Below are positions 1 through 5,474 of a DNA stretch of 5,474 nt, piece after piece. The position numbers were made by a program, and so were the translations under genes. Each line of letters opens with the position of its first letter. Position 1 is the first letter of the stretch. A model generated the notes under the pieces. That model was not told where the DNA came from and ran no database searches. It saw nothing but the letters and a program-made list of their open reading frames with translations. This stretch comes from Fidelibacterota bacterium. GTDB lineage: Bacteria; Marinisomatota; Marinisomatia; Marinisomatales; TCS56. Location of the stretch: NCBI GenBank assembly GCA_030634675.1, contig DAOWAH010000130.1, forward strand, positions 1 to 5,474, in the 5' to 3' direction.

Positions 1-683
1 ATTTGAGCCGCGGTTTGTTCTGCGGCTTTTTTATTGCTGCCTAATCCTGGGTGATAGGATTTAGCACCGATTTTTATATAGACTTCAAACAGCTTTTGAT
101 GTTCAGGACCAGAAACAGAAGCGATACAGAACTTGGGGTTTTCCAACTGATGGGAATGACAATATTCAATCAACCGCCCCTTATAATTGGTTGTTTTCCA
201 GGCATCTGACCGATGTCGCCAAACTGTATCAAGTACGATTTTTTGGCAGGGATCGAACCCGCCATCCATGTAAATAGCACCCAGTAAAGCTTCATAAACA
301 TTACCCGATTGTTTTTCGGCAATTTTTTCATTATTCAGATCTACCGAAGATTCAATATGTAATAACGAAAGCAGATCCAATAAAAGTCCCATATCTGACA
401 GAAAGGATTTTTGTACCAAAGCCGATCGCTTCTGGGTTAAAATTCCTTCATCCCCTTCCGGGAATTCTTCCATCAAAGCTTCACTGATGACCAGGTCGAT
501 AACCGCATCACCGAGGAATTCAAGACGTTCATAGTTTTCACGCGGTTTGAATTCCATTGAGCGGTGGGTAAATGCTTGCTCGAGGTAGTGCGAGTTGGAG
601 AAGCGGTAGCCAATCCGTTTTTCCAACTTAATAAATTTACTGTTTCGTCGTCGCTTTCCGAATAAGCGCTTAAAAAAAGTCAA
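1..683 (-). CDS. rnc: Ribonuclease III, 3' end cut by the window edge
   Basis: RNase III is a double-strand-specific, Mg-dependent endoribonuclease that processes rRNA precursors and some mRNAs as a homodimer. The frame is open from 683 to base 1 and gives 227 residues, numbered here from a TTG start. A basic N-terminal stretch (KRLFGKRRR, about 5-13) leads into the catalytic domain (about 20-160), with the signature ERLEFLGDA at 52-60. E52, E55, D59 and E79 match E. coli E38, E41, D45 and E65. In SGNVYEALLGAIYMDGG (126-142), E131 matches E117, but N128 replaces D114. A dsRNA-binding domain starts near 166, with GPEH at 192-195 and NKKAAEQTAA at 217-226; only the end of its last helix and the stop are missing. 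The start is inferred: TTG at 683-681 directly follows the fabF stop in the same frame, with no clear Shine-Dalgarno. A TTG at codon 20 (626-624) is a weaker alternative. The enzyme is not part of fatty-acid synthesis, but fab-rnc linkage is common in bacteria. Identity is very secure; the start is moderately so. Confidence 0.95.
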   Translation of the reverse strand, partial: MTFFKRLFGKRRRNSKFIKLEKRIGYRFSNSHYLEQAFTHRSMEFKPRENYERLEFLGDAVIDLVISEALMEEFPEGDEGILTQKRSALVQKSFLSDMGLLLDLLSLLHIESSVDLNNEKIAEKQSGNVYEALLGAIYMDGGFDPCQKIVLDTVWRHRSDAWKTTNYKGRLIEYCHSHQLENPKFCIASVSGPEHQKLFEVYIKIGAKSYHPGLGSNKKAAEQTAAQ

Positions 684-686
684 TTA
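681..686 (-). other. In-frame fabF stop / rnc start junction (TAA-TTG)
   Basis: On the coding strand the fabF stop TAA is followed immediately by TTG, the inferred start of rnc, with no spacer and in the same frame. No AGGAG-like site precedes it within the fabF tail. The likely mechanism is termination-reinitiation, which would tie RNase III output to FabF translation. Stop-codon readthrough would give a FabF-RNase III fusion of more than 640 residues, but nothing in the sequence specifically favours that. Confidence 0.6.
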
Positions 687-1925
687 GTCTGCCCAGCGCT
701 TAATTAGCAGGACAGCATTGTGACCTCCAAATCCCAAGGAGTTAGAAATCACTGTATTGACACTGGCTTTTATTGCGCTATTTGGTACATAATTTAAATC
801 GCATTCCGGATCGGCTGTTTCCAGATTGATTGTTGGTGGTATCAATTGATGTTGAATTGCCAGCAGAGCCGCAATGGCTTCAAGACCACCGCTGGCACCC
901 AAAGAATGACCAGTCATTGATTTAGTTGAACTGACCCGCAATTTATAGGCATCTTCACCGAAGACAGCCTTGATTGCGGCCGATTCATTCTTGTCATTAT
1001 AGGGGGTAGAAGTGCCATGAGCATTAATATAATCAACTTCACTGGGTTGCATATCTGCATCAGTCAAAGCCATTTGCATTGCAACGGCAGCACCGGCGCC
1101 ACCGGCTGCTGGCTGGGTAACGTGAAAGGCATCATCGGTTGCTCCGTATCCGCCAATTTCACCTAATATATTTGCTCCGCGCTTCAGAGCGTGACCCAAT
1201 TCTTCGAGTACCAGAATACCAGCACCCTCGGCAATTACGAAGCCATTTCGATTGAGATCAAAAGGTCGGCTGGCGGTGGCCGGTATATCGTTGCTGGTTG
1301 AAAGGGCTTTCATGTTAGCAAACCCGGCAACTGCCATTGGAGAAACGGAAGCCTCTGTTCCACCGGTAATCATTACGTCAGCATCACCGTGTTGAATCGC
1401 TCTGAAAGCTTGACCGATTGCATCAGTGCCGGAAGCACAGGCGGACACAACAACATGATTGGGTCCTTTGAAACCCCAGCGAATTGCTATGTGACCAGCA
1501 GCGATGTTGGCGATCATTTTGGGAATAAAAAACGGTGATATCCGCCGCGGACCTTTTTCCACCATGATCCGATGCTGTTCCTCAAATGTTCCTATTCCAC
1601 CAATTCCGGATCCGATAATAACACCGGTTCGCTCTGGTGCTGCAGTGTTGATAATCTCGGCGTTTTTAATTGCTTCACCGGCGGCAACCAGCCCATACAT
1701 GGTAAAACGATCAAGCTTGCGCGACTCTTTTCTGTCAAAAAAGTCAAGGGGCTGAAAACCGATCAATTCACCGGCTATTTTAACGGGATAGTCGGAGGTA
1801 TCGAAGTATGTGATAAAATCGATGCCGCTCGTTCCCGACCGCAATCCATCCCAGTATTGTGGAACGGTGCTACCGTTGGGAGCTAATACTCCCATGCCGG
1901 TAACAACTACACGCCGTTGTGGCAC
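684..1925 (-). CDS. fabF: 3-oxoacyl-ACP synthase II (KAS II)
   Basis: FabF is the elongating condensing enzyme of type II fatty-acid synthesis. It joins acyl-ACP to malonyl-ACP with loss of CO2, giving 3-oxoacyl-ACP two carbons longer, in the cytosol as a homodimer. The 413-residue protein has the normal family length, and its catalytic residues fall at E. coli numbering: nucleophile C163 in SACASGT, H303 in NAHGTST, K335 in STKS and H340 in TGHSLGA. I108 in GSGIGGI and F399 in LGFGGHN match the acyl-pocket and gating positions. The Cys-His-His set separates it from FabH, which has Cys-His-Asn. The start is GTG at 1925-1923, 6 nt after the acpP stop. It is preferred over the ATG at codon 11 because the conserved opening strand RRVVVTGMG must be included. 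No Shine-Dalgarno is visible; the spacer is only T residues on the coding strand, so translation is probably coupled to acpP. FabB is an alternative name for relatives, but length and position beside acpP favour FabF. Confidence 0.97.
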   Translation of the reverse strand: MPQRRVVVTGMGVLAPNGSTVPQYWDGLRSGTSGIDFITYFDTSDYPVKIAGELIGFQPLDFFDRKESRKLDRFTMYGLVAAGEAIKNAEIINTAAPERTGVIIGSGIGGIGTFEEQHRIMVEKGPRRISPFFIPKMIANIAAGHIAIRWGFKGPNHVVVSACASGTDAIGQAFRAIQHGDADVMITGGTEASVSPMAVAGFANMKALSTSNDIPATASRPFDLNRNGFVIAEGAGILVLEELGHALKRGANILGEIGGYGATDDAFHVTQPAAGGAGAAVAMQMALTDADMQPSEVDYINAHGTSTPYNDKNESAAIKAVFGEDAYKLRVSSTKSMTGHSLGASGGLEAIAALLAIQHQLIPPTINLETADPECDLNYVPNSAIKASVNTVISNSLGFGGHNAVLLIKRWAD

Positions 1926-1931
1926 AAAAAA

Positions 1932-2162
1932 CTAAGTTTTGTTTTCGATATAATCGATGGCGGCGCCAACTGTGGTAATATTTTCGGCGTCTTCATCAGG
2001 AATTTCTACACCGAATTCTTCTTCAAGCTGCATAATCAATTCTACTGTATCCAATGAATCTGCACCTAAATCATCAACGAAATGGGCTTCACGGGTAATT
2101 TTATCTTCTTCAACACCAAGCTTATCAACGATAACTTCTTTGATCTTTGCAAATATATCCAT
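1932..2162 (-). CDS. acpP: Acyl carrier protein
   Basis: ACP is the small acidic cytosolic protein that carries growing acyl chains as thioesters on a 4'-phosphopantetheine arm between the Fab enzymes, PlsX and other acyltransferases. The 76-residue product has the standard length. It carries the attachment motif [10 protein letters not shown], with S36 as the predicted modified serine, at the start of helix II. Helix II (about 36-50, [15 protein letters not shown]) is strongly acidic, as expected for docking to basic patches on partner enzymes. Helix III follows around IPDEDAENI. Holo-ACP synthase (AcpS) is not encoded here. The ATG at 2162-2160 has the best ribosome binding site of any junction in the window. 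The gene sits 18 nt after fabG and 6 nt before fabF. Its placement between a ketoreductase and KAS II points to the primary fatty-acid carrier and not a specialised polyketide or lipid A ACP. Confidence 0.98.
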   Translation of the reverse strand: MDIFAKIKEVIVDKLGVEEDKITREAHFVDDLGADSLDTVELIMQLEEEFGVEIPDEDAENITTVGAAIDYIENKT

Positions 2163-2168
2163 TACTAT

Positions 2169-2174
2169 CTCCTT
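2169..2174 (-). promoter_or_regulatory. Strong ribosome binding site of acpP
   Basis: On the coding strand the 18-nt fabG-acpP spacer reads AAGGAG, then six bases, then ATG. This is a near-consensus Shine-Dalgarno at good spacing. No other junction has a six-base consensus site in its own spacer: fabG, fabF and rnc have no convincing site, while the sites of fabH and fabD lie in or across the end of the preceding gene. This fits the high ACP level cells usually need, as an inference from sequence only. Confidence 0.85.
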
Positions 2175-2180
2175 GTGTTT

Positions 2181-2924
2181 CTACATTGTCATGCCGCCAT
2201 CAACGGCGTAAGTTTGTCCGGTGATGTAACCGGCGGCATCAGATGCCAAAAACTGAACCATTGTGGCGATATCTTTTGAATTTCCAATTCTTCTAAGAGG
2301 TATCTGTGCGATCATTGCCTCTTTCATTTCCGGTTTTAATCCGGCTGTCATATCAGTTTCGATGTATCCCGGTGCGATACAGTTTACGGTTATTCCCCGT
2401 GATGCTAATTCACGGGCGGTAGCTTTGGTAAAACCGATTAAGCCTGCTTTGGAGGCGGCATAATTGGTCTGACCGGCATTTCCGGTTAAGCCAACTACCG
2501 ATGAAATATTTATTATCCTGCCATGACGCTGTCGCATCATGGGACGGGTTACCGCTTTGGTAGTATTGAATGCACCCTTGAGATTGGTGTTGATAACCGT
2601 ATCCCAATCATCTTCGGACATACGCATCAGTAATGTGTCTCGGGTAATACCGGCATTATTGACCAGAATATCAATTTTACCCAGGTCTTTTACAATCGAT
2701 TGGATCAGGTCAGCCGCTGCTTTGAAATCGGCAATGTCACAAGCTGCAAAACTGGCTTTTAGCCCCTTGCTTTTTAGCTCTGCGGCAACTGTTTTAACTG
2801 CTTCAAAACTACGACTCACGCAAACTACATGAGCACCGGCTTCAGCTAGGTTTTCCGCGATTCCTTGGCCGATGCCTCGTGAGGCTCCGGTAACTATCGC
2901 AATATTATTATCTAATCTAAACAT
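2181..2924 (-). CDS. fabG: 3-oxoacyl-ACP reductase (NADPH)
   Basis: FabG reduces 3-oxoacyl-ACP to (R)-3-hydroxyacyl-ACP, the first reduction of each elongation cycle, as a cytosolic tetramer. The 247-residue protein is a classical short-chain dehydrogenase/reductase. It has the nucleotide-binding TGASRGIG at 12-19, NNAG at 89-92, and the catalytic set N114, S142, Y155 and K159 (YAASK), at the same mutual spacing as E. coli N110, S138, Y151 and K155. The C-terminus YITGQTYAVDGGMTM is typical of true FabG. R38 after the second strand fits NADPH preference, by inference. I chose ATG at 2924-2922, which gives the usual short N-terminus before the first strand and overlaps the fabD stop by 8 nt. 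An upstream in-frame TTG at 2939 would add five residues (MIIIK) and is less likely. Neither start has a clear Shine-Dalgarno, so coupling to fabD translation is probable. SDR paralogues are common, but position within this operon makes FabG secure. Confidence 0.97.
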   Translation of the reverse strand: MFRLDNNIAIVTGASRGIGQGIAENLAEAGAHVVCVSRSFEAVKTVAAELKSKGLKASFAACDIADFKAAADLIQSIVKDLGKIDILVNNAGITRDTLLMRMSEDDWDTVINTNLKGAFNTTKAVTRPMMRQRHGRIINISSVVGLTGNAGQTNYAASKAGLIGFTKATARELASRGITVNCIAPGYIETDMTAGLKPEMKEAMIAQIPLRRIGNSKDIATMVQFLASDAAGYITGQTYAVDGGMTM

Positions 2925-3840
2925 CTTTATAATTATCAATATCGGTTAATGATTCAATACCACTAACCTCAAATTTACGATCAATTCGCCTTAACAAACC
3001 TTGTAAAACTCGACCGGGTCCGACTTCAATAAAATTAGTAATACCGTCGCTGGCCATATTGGTAATTGACGCCTGCCAACGGACTGGATTTTCCAGTTGA
3101 TTGATCAGGTTTTTACGGATTTCGGTGCCAATTGTAACTGGTTTGGTGGTCACGTTGCTGTAAACCGGTATAGTCAGGTCGTTGATCACGGTGTCCGCCA
3201 GTTTCTGGGCCAGTTTCTCACGGGCTGGAGTCATCAATGGGGAATGAAAAGCACCGCTTACGTTCAGTTCGATAACCATCCGGGCACCTTTAGTTTTGGC
3301 GATGGTCATTGCGCTGTGCACACCAGCCACTGAACCGGATATAACGATCCGGCCGGGAGCGTTGAAATTTGCCGCTACCACTATCCCGGAGTCAGCGGCT
3401 TCTTGACAAACTTCTTCAACTTGTGATTCTTCAAAACCGATTATTGCGGCCATTGTGCCGGTTTGTACCTGTCCAGCTTCCTGCATGCTCGCTGCCCGCA
3501 GTTTTACCAGCTCCAATCCGGTAGCGAAATCAAAAGCACCGGCAATGGCCAGTGCCGAATATTCGCCCAGACTATGACCCGCAACGGCAGCTGGTTTAAT
3601 TCCTTTTTCTAACAGCAATTGACCAGTTATTACACTAACGATATAAATGGCTGGTTGTGTGAAACGGGTTTGTTTCAGGGTTTCTTCCGGACCATTCAGG
3701 ATAACATCGCTGATCTTGCTACCCATCATATCATCGGCAAGCTTAAAATAATGTTTACCCAGTTCAGAGTTGGTATAAAAATCCTGGCCCATCCCCACTT
3801 TTTGGGAAGCCTGACCGGGAAATATAAATGCTATCTTCAT
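2917..3840 (-). CDS. fabD: Malonyl-CoA:ACP transacylase
   Basis: FabD moves the malonyl group from malonyl-CoA to holo-ACP, supplying malonyl-ACP for both FabH and FabF. The 307-residue protein has normal length, with the family landmarks in order: FPGQASQ at 7-13 (oxyanion-hole Q10), the nucleophile elbow GHSLGEY with S90, R115 in LVKLRAAS (matching E. coli R117, which binds the malonyl carboxylate), H199 in SGAFHSPLM (catalytic, E. coli H201) and Q248 in NQLENPVRW (E. coli Q250). R115 argues for malonyl and against acetyl specificity. The ATG at 3840 is 7 nt after the fabH stop and begins directly with the first strand KIAFIFPGQ. The C-terminal codons overlap the start of fabG. A stand-alone domain of this length, inside a fab operon, is FabD and not a polyketide-synthase AT domain. 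Identity is secure. Confidence 0.97.
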   Translation of the reverse strand: MKIAFIFPGQASQKVGMGQDFYTNSELGKHYFKLADDMMGSKISDVILNGPEETLKQTRFTQPAIYIVSVITGQLLLEKGIKPAAVAGHSLGEYSALAIAGAFDFATGLELVKLRAASMQEAGQVQTGTMAAIIGFEESQVEEVCQEAADSGIVVAANFNAPGRIVISGSVAGVHSAMTIAKTKGARMVIELNVSGAFHSPLMTPAREKLAQKLADTVINDLTIPVYSNVTTKPVTIGTEIRKNLINQLENPVRWQASITNMASDGITNFIEVGPGRVLQGLLRRIDRKFEVSGIESLTDIDNYKDV

Positions 3841-3846
3841 TGTCTC

Positions 3847-3852
3847 ATCACC
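3847..3852 (-). promoter_or_regulatory. Probable ribosome binding site of fabD across the fabH stop
   Basis: The coding strand reads GGTGAT, six bases, then the fabD ATG. GGTGAT matches the 3' part of the extended Shine-Dalgarno consensus (AAGGAGGTGAT). It overlaps the last fabH codon and its TGA stop, so ribosomes ending fabH would release next to the fabD start. The match is short, so the call is moderate. Confidence 0.5.
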
Positions 3853-4825
3853 AGCGGATCAACATACTGCCCCAGGTATAGCCTGCTCCGAATGCCGCCA
3901 GCAGCAATAAATCACCTTTAGCCAGTCTGCCATTTTCGACGGATTCATCAATACCGATGGGAATAGTAGCTCCAGTAGTGTTGCCATATTTACCGATATT
4001 CAAAACAACTTGATCCTCGGTGAATCCGCAACGCCGGCCAGATACATCAATAATGCGTTTATTTGCCTGATGGGGAATGAATAATTTAACATCAGATCCC
4101 GAATAATTATTTCTTTCCAGGATTTCCAGACTTACATCGGCCATACCTTTCGCAGCTACCTTGAAAACTGCCTGACCATTCTGGATTACATAATGCTCTT
4201 TATTGGCAACGGTTTCCATACTGGTTGGTTTCAGGCTGCCACCGGCCGGCATATAAAGAAATTGAGCGCCATTTCCATCGATGTGTAATTTAGCATCGAT
4301 AATTCCTGAATCATCTTCGCTCGGTTCCAGCAGTACTGCTCCAGCGCCATCACCAAACAGGATACAGGTATTTCGATCTTCATAATTCAAAATTGCAGAC
4401 ATTGTGTCGGCACCGATCACAATAACCTTGGAATATTTCCCGGATTCTACAAATTTAGCACCCGTTTCCAGGGCATATAAAAAACCGGTACAGGCGCCCG
4501 ATAAATCGAACCCCCAGGCATTTTTGGCACCCAGGTTATTCTGGATCAAAGCAGCTGTAGCTGGAAATGGCAGATCCGGGGTAATGGTAGCCAAAATAAT
4601 AATATCTATTTCATCAGGACTGATCCCGGTTTTATCAAGTATCTTTTGGACAGCGCGGGTTCCCATATCTGCTGTAGCCTGCCCGGGAGCCACCATTCTT
4701 CTTTCCGAAATTCCGGTTCGCGTGCGGATCCATTCATCATTGGTATCAACAATTTTTTCCAGATCTGCATTCGTGATTATTTTTTCTGGTAAATAACGTG
4801 CGGTTGCGCTGATTACTGCCTTCAA
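3848..4825 (-). CDS. fabH: 3-oxoacyl-ACP synthase III (KAS III)
   Basis: FabH starts fatty-acid synthesis by condensing an acyl-CoA primer (acetyl-CoA, or branched acyl-CoAs in some bacteria) with malonyl-ACP. The 325-residue protein has normal length. The catalytic triad is C112 in SGACTGF, H252 in IPHQAN and N282 in YGNTTGAT, matching E. coli C112, H244 and N274. DEWIRTRTGI at 30-39 carries the CoA-binding Trp/Arg segment, and F87 sits at the position known to shape primer choice in E. coli FabH; primer preference cannot be read from this alone. FGDGAGA at 157-163 is also typical. The start is TTG at 4825-4823. It is supported by AGGAG seven bases upstream, by the conserved N-terminus (AVISATARYLPEK) and by a 4-nt TTGA overlap with the plsX stop. 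GNTTGAT differs slightly from the usual GNTSAA, within family variation. Confidence 0.97.
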   Translation of the reverse strand: MKAVISATARYLPEKIITNADLEKIVDTNDEWIRTRTGISERRMVAPGQATADMGTRAVQKILDKTGISPDEIDIIILATITPDLPFPATAALIQNNLGAKNAWGFDLSGACTGFLYALETGAKFVESGKYSKVIVIGADTMSAILNYEDRNTCILFGDGAGAVLLEPSEDDSGIIDAKLHIDGNGAQFLYMPAGGSLKPTSMETVANKEHYVIQNGQAVFKVAAKGMADVSLEILERNNYSGSDVKLFIPHQANKRIIDVSGRRCGFTEDQVVLNIGKYGNTTGATIPIGIDESVENGRLAKGDLLLLAAFGAGYTWGSMLIRW

Positions 4826-5474
4826 ATCTGTACTCCTAAATGTTCTGCTAAACTAACTTTCGTATCTTCAATAAGGTTTTTTTCCACACAGGTTTTAGCT
4901 ACCAATATGGAATTTTTAATGGCTTTTGCAGTGGAACTACCGTGGCAAATTATACTAACTCCATTAACACCAAGTAATGGTGCACCACCATATTCCTCGT
5001 AATCAAATTGTTTTTTTATTTTAGAAAAAACCGGTTTTAATAATAGACCGCCTAAATTGTAGCGGGCATGTTTGCCGATTTTGTTGCGGATTTCAGCGGT
5101 AAATGTTTTAACCCAGGCCTCGGCGAATTTTAATACTGTATTGCCAACGAAACCGTCGCAAACTAAAACTTTGGCATCGCAATCGAGTAGATGGCGTCCT
5201 TCAACGTTCCCCACAAAATTGTCCAGTTCCTGCTTTAGTAATTTGTACGTTTTCTGATAAAGTTCACTGCCTTTATTGGATTCACTACCGATATTGACCA
5301 AACCAATTGGCGGATTTTTGATTTTTTCCACATGCGAGATGTAGTGGGATGCCATGATGGCAAATTGTAGCATATGGTAAGGCTTGGCATCGGGATTGGC
5401 GCCGACATCACAAAGTATTTTACCACCCATCAAAGTCGGAATATAGGCGCCCAGGGCCGGTCTTCTGACTCCCG
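4822..5474 (-). CDS. plsX: Phosphate acyltransferase PlsX, 5' part outside the window
   Basis: PlsX makes acyl-phosphate from acyl-ACP and inorganic phosphate. PlsY then uses acyl-phosphate to acylate glycerol-3-phosphate, so PlsX links fatty-acid synthesis to phospholipid synthesis as a peripheral membrane enzyme. The frame is open to the window edge and encodes 216 visible residues, continuing upstream of the in-frame TTG at 5433 with GVRRPALGAYIPT, which is conserved PlsX sequence; that TTG is therefore internal. Family length is about 330-345, so roughly 115-130 N-terminal residues are missing. Recognisable blocks are RPAL, LCDVGANPDAKP, NIGSESNKGSELYQKTY, VCDGFVGNTVLKFAE and YGGAPLLGVNGVSIICHG, in the order found in the family. 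The TGA stop overlaps the fabH start. plsX beside fabH is a widespread arrangement, and in many bacteria rpmF lies upstream of plsX, which cannot be seen here. The C-terminus is intact. Confidence 0.96.
   Translation of the reverse strand, partial: GVRRPALGAYIPTLMGGKILCDVGANPDAKPYHMLQFAIMASHYISHVEKIKNPPIGLVNIGSESNKGSELYQKTYKLLKQELDNFVGNVEGRHLLDCDAKVLVCDGFVGNTVLKFAEAWVKTFTAEIRNKIGKHARYNLGGLLLKPVFSKIKKQFDYEEYGGAPLLGVNGVSIICHGSSTAKAIKNSILVAKTCVEKNLIEDTKVSLAEHLGVQI
4833..4837 (-). promoter_or_regulatory. Ribosome binding site that fixes the fabH TTG start
   Basis: The coding strand has AGGAG, seven bases, then TTG at 4825-4823. The site lies inside the last codons of plsX (Leu-Gly-Val). Its spacing picks out the TTG as the fabH start; the next methionine (codon 44) would remove the conserved N-terminal strand and the CoA-binding WIRTRTG segment. 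It implies re-initiation or coupled translation across the TTGA overlap. Confidence 0.8.

Noticed and set aside
6..33. Terminator-like hairpin on the plus strand: AGCCGC stem, 10-base loop, GCGGCT, then a run of six T.
   Set aside because: It lies inside the rnc coding sequence, and its arms and T-run are the complement of codons for Lys-Lys-Ala-Ala and a second Ala-Ala pair in the conserved dsRNA-binding domain. On the transcribed (minus) strand the hairpin is preceded by A residues and not followed by U, so it cannot end this operon. No plus-strand gene is present that would need it.
1504..1886. Two overlapping plus-strand open frames (83 and 104 codons) opposite fabF.
   Set aside because: Both are antisense to the conserved FabF N-terminal half, overlap each other in different frames and resemble no family.
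1926..1931. Run of six T on the coding strand between acpP and fabF as a terminator tail.
   Set aside because: No stable GC-rich inverted repeat precedes it at the end of acpP, and fabF follows directly without any promoter space.
2410..2607. Minus-strand open frame of 65 codons inside fabG in another frame.
   Set aside because: It is nested within well-conserved SDR sequence including the Asn/Ser/Tyr catalytic region, has low-complexity odd composition and no start signals.
4404..4796. Plus-strand open frame of 130 codons opposite fabH.
   Set aside because: It is fully antisense to conserved fabH codons, its translation shows no recognisable domain, and no ribosome binding site or partner gene supports it. 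It is a shadow of the fabH codon pattern.
5431..5433. TTG at 5433 as a possible plsX start.
   Set aside because: The frame continues upstream to the window edge with conserved PlsX residues (GVRRPALGAYIPT), so the codon is internal and the gene is truncated by the window.

Overview
The window is a fatty-acid and phospholipid biosynthesis operon. All seven recognisable genes lie on the minus strand, so transcription runs from high to low coordinates: plsX (3' part only), fabH, fabD, fabG, acpP, fabF and rnc (5' part, cut at base 1). Genes occupy essentially every base. The largest gap is 18 nt (fabG to acpP), three junctions overlap or abut, and no internal terminator is visible. The promoter must lie upstream of plsX, outside the window.

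Layout from right to left. At 5474-4822 is the C-terminal two-thirds of PlsX, which makes acyl-phosphate from acyl-ACP. At 4825-3848 is FabH, which starts fatty-acid synthesis from acetyl-CoA (or another acyl-CoA) and malonyl-ACP. At 3840-2917 is FabD, which makes malonyl-ACP. At 2924-2181 is FabG, the ketoacyl-ACP reductase. At 2162-1932 is the acyl carrier protein, and at 1925-684 is FabF, the elongating condensing enzyme. At 683-1 is RNase III, missing only its last residues. Together they cover malonyl loading, initiation, one elongation condensation, the first reduction, the carrier, and one exit to phospholipid. The dehydratase (FabZ/FabA) and enoyl reductase (FabI/FabK/FabV) are not here and must be encoded elsewhere.

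Organism: a bacterium with type II fatty-acid synthesis and a moderately AT-rich genome. Three of the six visible starts are not ATG (fabH TTG, fabF GTG, rnc TTG). The gene order ending fabF-rnc, and an RNase III with Asn where E. coli has Asp114, recall Bacteroidota/Chlorobiota and related FCB-type lineages. This placement is a low-confidence inference from memory of those families.

This is an ordinary housekeeping region. I found no new biological system, mobile element, CRISPR array, RNA gene or sign of recent transfer. The points worth a second look are small: translation-start architecture (a TTGA stop/start overlap, an in-frame TAA-TTG junction between fabF and rnc, and a strong consensus ribosome binding site in its own spacer only before acpP) and the RNase III active-site substitution.
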